Part shown: piece by piece, positions 7,326-11,656 of the stretch | Numbering within the stretch: the stretch's first letter is position 1 | Layout of the letters: the number at the start of each line of letters is the position of its first letter | Assembly: GCA_947379685.1 (NCBI GenBank) | Contig: CANCOG010000107.1 | Coordinates: forward strand, 1-11,656 | DNA length: 11,656 bases | Reading direction: 5' to 3' | From: Flavipsychrobacter stenotrophus | GTDB taxonomy: Bacteria; Bacteroidota; Bacteroidia; Chitinophagales; Chitinophagaceae | Program-made: the position numbers and the translations under genes | The notes under the pieces: model-generated | What the model was told of the DNA's origin: nothing | What the model saw: the letters and a program-made list of their open reading frames with translations, nothing else | Database searches by the model: none

Positions 7326-7361
7326 ACCCCTCCTCTCCGATTTAATACGGCGATTTATCAA

Positions 7362-7369
7362 TATTTTTG
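7362..7369 (+). promoter_or_regulatory. Candidate -7 box for the racemase-family gene
   Basis: TATTTTTG is an exact TANNTTTG match and ends 5 nt before the ATG at 7375. There is no TTG at the usual -33 distance. The position predicts a transcript starting at or next to the start codon. Confidence 0.4.
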
Positions 7370-7374
7370 TTGGC

Positions 7375-8064
7375 ATGAAAACGCTTGGCCTTATTGGTGG
7401 CATTAGTTGGGTGTCCACTATCGACTATTACCGTTACATCAATGAGGGAATTAATGAACGCCTCGGCGGGGTGAATTTTGCCAGTTGCATTATTTATTCA
7501 TTCAACTATGCTGAGATCATTGCCCGAAATAATTCAGGGGATATAGAAGGAACCTATAAGCTGCTGGTAGATGCTTGCCGGCACCTGATCAGCAGTGGGG
7601 CCGAGGGGCTAGTATTATGCGCAAATACCATGCACATGTATGCCGCAAGACTGCAAGCTGAAATTTCGGTTCCTTTGATCCACATAGCCGAGGCTGTTGC
7701 CTTAAAGATCACGGAACAAAATTTGAAAACTGTCGGCCTGCTAGGAACAAAATTCACCATGGAGCGAGATTTTTTCAAAGAGAAACTTACAGCCCAAGGT
7801 ATCAACACGATTATTCCAACTCCAGCAGACCGTGATTTTATCCATCAGACCATTTTCGATGAACTGGGCAAGAACATCTTTCTGCCGTCGACACGCGAAA
7901 GGTATATCAACATCATTAGGGCACTGATAAGCGAAGGCGCTGAAGGTGTGATACTCGGTTGCACGGAAATACCATTGCTTATCTGTCCGGCCGACGTAAC
8001 TATACCAGTATTCGATACCACCAAAATTCATGCGGAGGCCGCTGTGAATTTTATGTTGTCTTAG
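7375..8064 (+). CDS. Aspartate/glutamate racemase family protein
   Basis: This 229-residue protein belongs to the PLP-independent Asp/Glu racemase family (YgeA/RacX side). MKTLGLIGGISWVSTIDYY at 1-19 is the diagnostic first strand and loop. VLCANTMH (80-87) is the first active-site loop and GVILGCTEIPLL (191-202) the second, with Cys196 as the conserved catalytic thiol. In two-cysteine aspartate racemases the first catalytic cysteine sits directly before Asn-Thr; here that position is Ala83, and the cysteine is one residue earlier (Cys82). Length is normal for the family (about 230). It is cytoplasmic and probably interconverts an L- and D-amino acid, but the substrate cannot be assigned. rdgB follows 66 nt downstream with its own promoter box. 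Confidence 0.85.
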   Translation: MKTLGLIGGISWVSTIDYYRYINEGINERLGGVNFASCIIYSFNYAEIIARNNSGDIEGTYKLLVDACRHLISSGAEGLVLCANTMHMYAARLQAEISVPLIHIAEAVALKITEQNLKTVGLLGTKFTMERDFFKEKLTAQGINTIIPTPADRDFIHQTIFDELGKNIFLPSTRERYINIIRALISEGAEGVILGCTEIPLLICPADVTIPVFDTTKIHAEAAVNFMLS

Positions 8065-8108
8065 ACGTCCTCACATGTTTGCCTTCATGTTCATGGTGAT
8101 TGGACAAT

Positions 8109-8120
8109 TATTGTACAATA
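8109..8120. promoter_or_regulatory. 12-bp palindrome in the rdgB promoter
   Basis: TATTGTACAATA is a perfect palindrome that overlaps the first two bases of the rdgB -7 box (8119-8126). The ACAAT unit occurs again at 8104-8108. Its location could make it an operator for a dimeric repressor, but an AT-rich 12-mer may also arise by chance. Confidence 0.3.
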
Positions 8121-8126
8121 TCTTTG
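8119..8126 (+). promoter_or_regulatory. Candidate -7 box for rdgB
   Basis: TATCTTTG matches TANNTTTG exactly and ends 4 nt before the ATG at 8131. A TTG at 8100-8102 lies 16 nt upstream, slightly closer than the usual 17-23. The geometry predicts a leaderless mRNA. Confidence 0.5.
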
Positions 8127-8130
8127 CCTT

Positions 8131-8709
8131 ATGCATCAGTTAGTAATGGCCACCAATAATGCAGGCAAGATCAGGGAGATCACCTCAATGTTGGATGGGA
8201 TAGAAGTATTGTCATTAAAGGATATCGGGTTTACAGCAGAGATACCCGAGCCCTTTTTTACGTTTGAAGAAAATGCACTGGAAAAAGCCTCTTCCGTACA
8301 TCAGTTTTCTGGCAAGAATACCTTTGCCGATGATAGTGGCATATGTGTAAATGCCCTCAATGGGGCACCCGGGGTTATCAGTGCTCATTATTCCGGTACC
8401 CGGGATGACGAACAAAACCTCCAACGTGTATTACAGGAATTGCAAGGTGTAACTGAGCGCTCCGCCTTTTACAAAGCTGTCATCTGCCTCATTTGGAATG
8501 AAGAAGTGTACTATTTTGAAGGTGTATGTCACGGGCGCATTACAGAAGAGAAGATAGGCGACGGCGGATTTGGTTACGATCCTATTTTTATCCCAGATGG
8601 CTACAGTGAAACATTCGGTGAATTACCTTTAAGTATTAAGAATCAGATAAGTCATAGGGGGATTGCGGTAAGGAAGATGGTGGCGTTTTTGTCTGAAGTA
8701 AAAGATTAG
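8131..8709 (+). CDS. rdgB: RdgB/Ham1 XTP/dITP diphosphatase
   Basis: This 192-residue enzyme hydrolyses non-canonical purine triphosphates (dITP, XTP, ITP) to monophosphate and pyrophosphate, keeping deaminated purines out of DNA and RNA. All family motifs are present: ATNNAGKIREI (7-17), FEENALEKA (45-53), FADDSGICVNALNGAPG (65-81) with the catalytic Asp68, GDGGFGYDPIFIP (143-155), and the purine-contact SHRG (174-177). Small deviations are SAHYSG (84-89) where SARYAG is usual and TFGE (161-164) where TFAE is usual. Neither hits a core catalytic residue. I start at the ATG at 8131 because MHQLVMATNN gives the complete first strand; the ATG at 8146 would remove it. It converges with the T9SS-cargo gene, 18 nt between stops. 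Confidence 0.95.
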   Translation: MHQLVMATNNAGKIREITSMLDGIEVLSLKDIGFTAEIPEPFFTFEENALEKASSVHQFSGKNTFADDSGICVNALNGAPGVISAHYSGTRDDEQNLQRVLQELQGVTERSAFYKAVICLIWNEEVYYFEGVCHGRITEEKIGDGGFGYDPIFIPDGYSETFGELPLSIKNQISHRGIAVRKMVAFLSEVKD

Positions 8710-8727
8710 TTCTTTGTCCGCAAGGCA

Positions 8728-9585
8728 TCATTTTATTACCAGCATTTTTTGCGTTGAGGATACTGTGCCGTTTACTACAATATTGTAGTAGTACATCCCG
8801 GTCTGCAATTGCGAATTATCCAACAGAATAAATCCAAAACGGTTGTCGACCCTGTAGGTTTGGATCTTTTTGCCTGTGGAAGTAAACAATTGCAGTTCAC
8901 CTTTTGATTCACCCTCGGGAAGCGTAAATGTGATTTTGACCTGATTGGCAGATGGATTGGGAATAGGTTTCGTAATAATGATGTCGGGATTATCTGTTTT
9001 TGCCAGCCCCGGTCCGGTACCGCAGGCGGTGCATGGTATAGTGCCCGGCAAGTCGTAAATATCGATACTGCCTGGAGTAGATACAATTGCTTTGAATACA
9101 CCAGGCGAGGCTTCCTGAACCCTGAAAAACTTTGATGCATTAACAATGGAATCGGTTAGTGTACCATTTTCATTAATTATGTATAATTTTCCAGACATGT
9201 ATGAACCTACCTGTTCATAAAATATTGCTACTTCTAAAAAAGTGTCGTTATTGAACAGAGATTCGGAGGGATAGAAGAATCCAAGCGGTGAAGTAGGGTT
9301 ATTGATATCGTTATTTGGACAATATCCAGGTATCGCCGGGCATGGAATTTCTTTCCAAAAGCTGTAATCGGGATTATAAAATCTGATGGTGTCGGGTGTA
9401 GTCGTGGTATGGTGGATCGGTGTGACGAGTATTTTTTTGCCAGAACGGGTTAGCTCCACAATCTCAGACATCGTAACGTATGGATTTGTATTAGGAAAAG
9501 AATGCCCAAAGGACATTTGCGCACTGGCAGCCTGGCAAAAGCAAATGAGTATAATAATAACAAGTAGCTGCTTTTTCATATTCAT
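8728..9585 (-). CDS. Exported protein with T9SS type A sorting domain
   Basis: This 285-residue protein has an N-terminal signal peptide (MNMKKQ then a hydrophobic stretch 7-19, cleavage near ASA-Q at 22-23). Its last 80 residues form a Bacteroidota type IX secretion C-terminal domain: PIPNPSANQVKITFTLPEG (207-225), LQLFTSTGKKIQ (231-242), LQTGMYYYNIV (260-270) and the terminal QKMLVIK. This domain directs passage through the outer membrane and is normally removed on the surface. The region 25-200 has short beta-rich segments and a CxxC (Cys185-Cys188) but no family I recognise. It may be a surface-exposed or released protein of unknown role. A second ATG at 9579 would shorten it by two residues. 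pdxH lies 63 nt upstream on the same strand. Confidence 0.85.
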   Translation of the reverse strand: MNMKKQLLVIIILICFCQAASAQMSFGHSFPNTNPYVTMSEIVELTRSGKKILVTPIHHTTTTPDTIRFYNPDYSFWKEIPCPAIPGYCPNNDINNPTSPLGFFYPSESLFNNDTFLEVAIFYEQVGSYMSGKLYIINENGTLTDSIVNASKFFRVQEASPGVFKAIVSTPGSIDIYDLPGTIPCTACGTGPGLAKTDNPDIIITKPIPNPSANQVKITFTLPEGESKGELQLFTSTGKKIQTYRVDNRFGFILLDNSQLQTGMYYYNIVVNGTVSSTQKMLVIK

Positions 9586-9593
9586 ATTTTTTG

Positions 9594-9601
9594 GAAAGGT
9601 A
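9594..9601 (-). promoter_or_regulatory. Candidate -7 box for the T9SS-cargo gene
   Basis: On the minus strand TACCTTTC differs from TANNTTTG at the last base and ends 8 nt before the ATG at 9585. No -33 TTG is evident. Weak on its own. Confidence 0.25.
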
Positions 9602-9648
9602 TGAATATTTTTTTAAAAGTTAGCTTCTCTGGTTACCTATTTCCTTAG

Positions 9649-10302
9649 CTATGGTGCCAGCCTGCACTTACTCCAGCTTTCATTTTCTTCAAGGGTAAAG
9701 TGTACCCGGTCGTGCATGCGGTTGCTGCGGCCTTGCCAGAATTCTATTTTTTGGGGAACAATAGAATAACCGCCCCAATGAGGTGGGCGAGGTATGGCAC
9801 CGCCCGAAAATTGCTTTTCAAAAGCAGCATAATTAGATTCGATGATTGTTCTGTCGCTGATCACTTGACTTTGAGGCGATGCCCAGGCGCCAAGCCGACT
9901 GCCTTCAGGACGGGAATGGAAATAAATGTCACTATCGAGCACATCTATTTTCTTTGCGATCCCCTCTACGCGTACCTGTCTTTCCAGTTCCTTCCAGAAG
10001 AATAAGAGTGCGACCTCAGGATGGCTTGCCAGGTCATGGCCTTTTGCACTTTCATAGTTGGTGAAAAATGTAAACCCACCGTTTTCAATGCCTTTAAGTA
10101 AGACTATTCGCGCATGCGGTTTCCCCAAAGCATCAACCGATGCAAGGGTCATTGCATTAACTTCGCTGATTTCGGCAGCATGTGCTTCATCAAACCACTT
10201 CTGAAAAAACGCTATCGGATCATTGCCAGTAACTACCTCATCGAGTGCAGCCAGACTGTAATCGTGACGTATATGTGCAATATGAGATTGGTTGTGGGAC
10301 AA
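9649..10302 (-). CDS. pdxH: Pyridoxamine 5'-phosphate oxidase
   Basis: This 217-residue FMN enzyme oxidises pyridoxamine or pyridoxine 5'-phosphate to pyridoxal 5'-phosphate, the last step of vitamin B6 synthesis and salvage. It is collinear with E. coli PdxH from IAHIRHDYS (8-16) to the invariant C-terminal RLAP. FMN-site motifs are RIVLLKG (65-71), FTFFTNYESAKGHDL (77-91), and FWKELERQVRVEG (102-114). YFHSRPEGSRLGAWAS (127-142), WGGYSI (176-181), EFWQG (187-191) and RMHDR (195-199, the substrate Arg-His pair) are all present. The start is a TTG at 10302, preceded two codons earlier by an in-frame TAA, and no ATG exists before residue 51, so TTG is the only choice that keeps the fold. The gene directly follows a small membrane-protein ORF, 6 nt after its stop, which suggests translational coupling. 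Confidence 0.95.
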   Translation of the reverse strand: MSHNQSHIAHIRHDYSLAALDEVVTGNDPIAFFQKWFDEAHAAEISEVNAMTLASVDALGKPHARIVLLKGIENGGFTFFTNYESAKGHDLASHPEVALLFFWKELERQVRVEGIAKKIDVLDSDIYFHSRPEGSRLGAWASPQSQVISDRTIIESNYAAFEKQFSGGAIPRPPHWGGYSIVPQKIEFWQGRSNRMHDRVHFTLEENESWSKCRLAP

Positions 10303-10308
10303 GATGTA

Positions 10309-10452
10309 TTATTTACTGTCTTCTGAACCCAGGTACTTTACCATAACATAGACCAGCTCTATTGTTAATAAAATAGAAAAAACCCACATAAGGGTTGGGC
10401 CTACATTCTTGTTGATGTTATCGTAAAATGCACCGAGAATTAAATTGTTCAT
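10309..10452 (-). CDS. Small single-pass membrane protein upstream of pdxH
   Basis: I take the ATG at 10452, giving a 47-residue protein: a polar N-terminus (MNNLILGAFYDNINKNVGPT), one strong transmembrane helix at about 20-40 (LMWVFSILLTIELVYVMV), and a short charged tail ending SEDSK. A longer reading from the ATG at 10539 adds 29 residues with no recognisable character, and I do not favour it. Its TAA stop (10309-10311) is 6 nt before the TTG start of pdxH and in the same frame, so the two genes are almost surely co-transcribed. I do not recognise the family. It may anchor a partner, or mainly serve to deliver ribosomes to the weak pdxH start. Confidence 0.6.
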   Translation of the reverse strand: MNNLILGAFYDNINKNVGPTLMWVFSILLTIELVYVMVKYLGSEDSK

Positions 10453-10607
10453 GTTCGTGAATTTGCGGCTGCAAGATAAGCCGATAAGTTGAGAAGTGGA
10501 AATGCAAAAGGGCAAAAAAGTAGAAAAATGGACTTGCAAACCGATTAACCATGCATTGTGTCCTTAAAATTTAGGCGTATAAGCATAACAGTTTTTCGTA
10601 TTTAAAA

Positions 10608-10676
10608 ATGAAAAACCAGGAAATGCTGTTCGTTTGCTCTTTTGTAATTATCTTCATTCTAAATTCCGGGCAGTAA
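10608..10676 (+). CDS. 22-residue hydrophobic leader ORF overlapping chrA
   Basis: A short ORF starting at the ATG at 10608 encodes MKNQEMLFVCSFVIIFILNS then Gly-Gln, with charged/polar residues followed by a hydrophobic run of about 14. It ends in TAA at 10674-10676, whose last base is the A of the chrA ATG (TAATG). Such one-base overlaps usually indicate translational coupling. There is no family match that I recognise. It is too short to judge coding by codon use, so it is a candidate only. Confidence 0.4.
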   Translation: MKNQEMLFVCSFVIIFILNSGQ

Positions 10677-11656
10677 TGCTATTACGTCATGTACCATTTT
10701 TAAAATCGGTATTCATATATTCTTTTACTGCTTTTGGCGGGCCTCAGGGGCATATGGGTATGATGGTGAAGACGTTCGTGCAAAAGAGAAAGGATGTTAC
10801 GGAAGATGAACTTCTGGAAATGAACGCCTTTTGCCAAATGCTGCCGGGGCCTTCATCAACGCAAACGGTGGCGCTCATTGCCATGAAAAGGGGAGGAATA
10901 CCACTTGCATGCATCACGTTGTTGCTTTGGGTTTTTCCTGCGGCACTCATCATGGGGCTGTTTTCTTTTCTTATATATTATTTCAGTCCGGAGTCATTAC
11001 ACGAATACAAGAATCTGCCACTCAATTTATTTGCATTCATCCAGCCTATGTCGGTGGGGTTTGTTTGTTATGCCGCAGTGCGCATGATGCAAACCAGTAT
11101 AAGATACATAGCTACCACGGGCATAATGATTGGCAGTATAATAGCCACTGTGGCTTTGCAATCGCCGTGGATCTTTCCCATTCTTTTATTGGTTTCCGGT
11201 ACTTTAAGTAATTTTAGTAATAAGCGTATCCCGGGCACACAGCAAAAACCCAAGCGCATTAACTGGATCAACTTGTGGCTTTTCGCATTACTGTTTATTT
11301 CCGCAGGAGTACTCAGTGAACTGGCCAGAACCCAGCACTGGCAGCATGAGGGGATCTATCATCTTTTTGAGAATTTTTACCGTTTTGGAACCATTGTTTT
11401 TGGTGGCGGCCAGGCGTTGTTGCCCATGATGTTGTATCAGTTTTCCGGGACACAGCTACACGCACATGCCGAAGCCGTTGTAACCTCGCAGCAATTGCTC
11501 ACTGGATATGGAATGGTACAGGCTGTTCCAGGGCCGGTATTTTCAGTGTGTTCTTATGTAGGAGGGCTGGCAATGAGTCAATCGGGCAATTTATGGCAGG
11601 TTATTGGCTGTGTTACAGCCACGACAGCTGTGTTTTTGCCCAGTACTTTGCTCTTG
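10676..11656 (+). CDS. chrA: Chromate transporter ChrA, two-domain type (3' end outside the window)
   Basis: An open frame of 327 codons runs from the ATG at 10676 to the window edge without a stop. It encodes a polytopic inner-membrane protein of the CHR family, which exports chromate and gives resistance to it. The first CHR half has FGGPQGHMGMM (20-30) and QMLPGPSSTQ (54-63), the signature FGGP and PGP motifs. The second half repeats them as FGGGQALLPMM (242-252) and QAVPGPVFS (282-290), so this is the long, duplicated form, for which about 390-400 residues are usual; roughly 60-70 are missing here. Hydrophobic segments fit multiple TM helices, with a polar linker at about 180-197. The ATG at 10676 gives a normal N-terminus; the frame is open back to 10589 but offers no better start. 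Its natural substrate in this organism may not be chromate. Confidence 0.9.
   Translation, partial: MLLRHVPFLKSVFIYSFTAFGGPQGHMGMMVKTFVQKRKDVTEDELLEMNAFCQMLPGPSSTQTVALIAMKRGGIPLACITLLLWVFPAALIMGLFSFLIYYFSPESLHEYKNLPLNLFAFIQPMSVGFVCYAAVRMMQTSIRYIATTGIMIGSIIATVALQSPWIFPILLLVSGTLSNFSNKRIPGTQQKPKRINWINLWLFALLFISAGVLSELARTQHWQHEGIYHLFENFYRFGTIVFGGGQALLPMMLYQFSGTQLHAHAEAVVTSQQLLTGYGMVQAVPGPVFSVCSYVGGLAMSQSGNLWQVIGCVTATTAVFLPSTLLL

Noticed and set aside
8146..8148. Alternative rdgB start at the internal ATG (MATNN)
   Set aside because: It would give a 13-15 nt leader but remove the residues forming the first beta strand (MHQLV), which is conserved in the family just before the ATNN motif.
8775..9146. 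123-residue minus-strand ORF inside the T9SS-cargo gene
   Set aside because: It is a shifted-frame shadow of the sorting-domain protein, whose frame carries the signal peptide and C-terminal domain.
10453..10539. Longer N-terminus (29 residues) for the small membrane protein
   Set aside because: The added segment has no signal-peptide or TM character and covers what looks like the 5' non-coding region; the ATG at 10452 gives a compact single-TM protein.
10831..11211. Plus-strand 126-residue ORF within the chrA region, and a minus-strand ORF at 11068-11271
   Set aside because: Both lie in other frames of the continuous 327-codon ChrA frame, which has clear CHR motifs; their translations show no recognisable domains.
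1..11656. CRISPR arrays, insertion sequences, phage genes, tRNA or rRNA
   Set aside because: I saw no regularly spaced repeats, transposase motifs, terminal inverted repeats, integrase genes or tRNA-like folds in either strand.

Overview
The window looks like an ordinary chromosomal stretch from a Bacteroidota (Bacteroidetes) species, most likely in or near the Chitinophagaceae/Sphingobacteriia. The evidence is a type IX secretion (T9SS) C-terminal sorting domain, promoter-like TANNTTTG boxes instead of sigma70 -10 boxes, the absence of Shine-Dalgarno sequences before nearly every gene, moderate-to-low GC, and the Bacteroidota form of the histidine-kinase H-box. I see no insertion sequences, phage genes, tRNAs, rRNAs or CRISPR arrays. 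The placement is inference from sequence style, not from a database match.

Layout. (1) 26-763, minus: a GAF plus DHp (phospho-acceptor) protein that lacks a kinase ATPase domain. (2) 764-1201: the only long non-coding gap, with a terminator-like hairpin. (3) 1202-4171, plus: a large secreted M1-family zinc metallopeptidase with an unusual C-terminal ~400-residue, probably beta-barrel, extension. (4) 4226-4978 and 5057-5836, minus: a NodB-type polysaccharide deacetylase and a family 2 glycosyltransferase, plausibly a cell-envelope glycan pair. (5) 6014-7051, plus: a YjbR/MmcQ-like protein and a small outer-membrane beta-barrel protein. (6) 7058-7297, minus: a short pterin-4a-carbinolamine dehydratase. 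(7) 7375-8709, plus: an Asp/Glu racemase-family protein and the RdgB/Ham1 house-cleaning nucleotidase. (8) 8728-10452, minus: a T9SS-sorted exported protein, PdxH (pyridoxamine 5'-phosphate oxidase, TTG start) and a 47-residue single-TM protein directly upstream of pdxH in the same frame. (9) 10608 to the window edge, plus: a 22-codon hydrophobic leader ORF whose stop overlaps (TAATG) the start of a ChrA-type chromate transporter that runs off the end.

The genes do not form one pathway; most look like single-gene or two-gene units in alternating orientation. The recurring theme is the cell envelope: peptidase-barrel, deacetylase, glycosyltransferase, small barrel, T9SS cargo and transporter. 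I found no convincing novel multi-gene system. The observations most worth checking are the leader ORF coupled to chrA, the in-frame small-TM-protein/pdxH arrangement, the peptidase-barrel fusion, the kinase lacking its catalytic domain, and a recurring placement of the -7 promoter box only 4-6 nt before start codons, which implies leaderless mRNAs.
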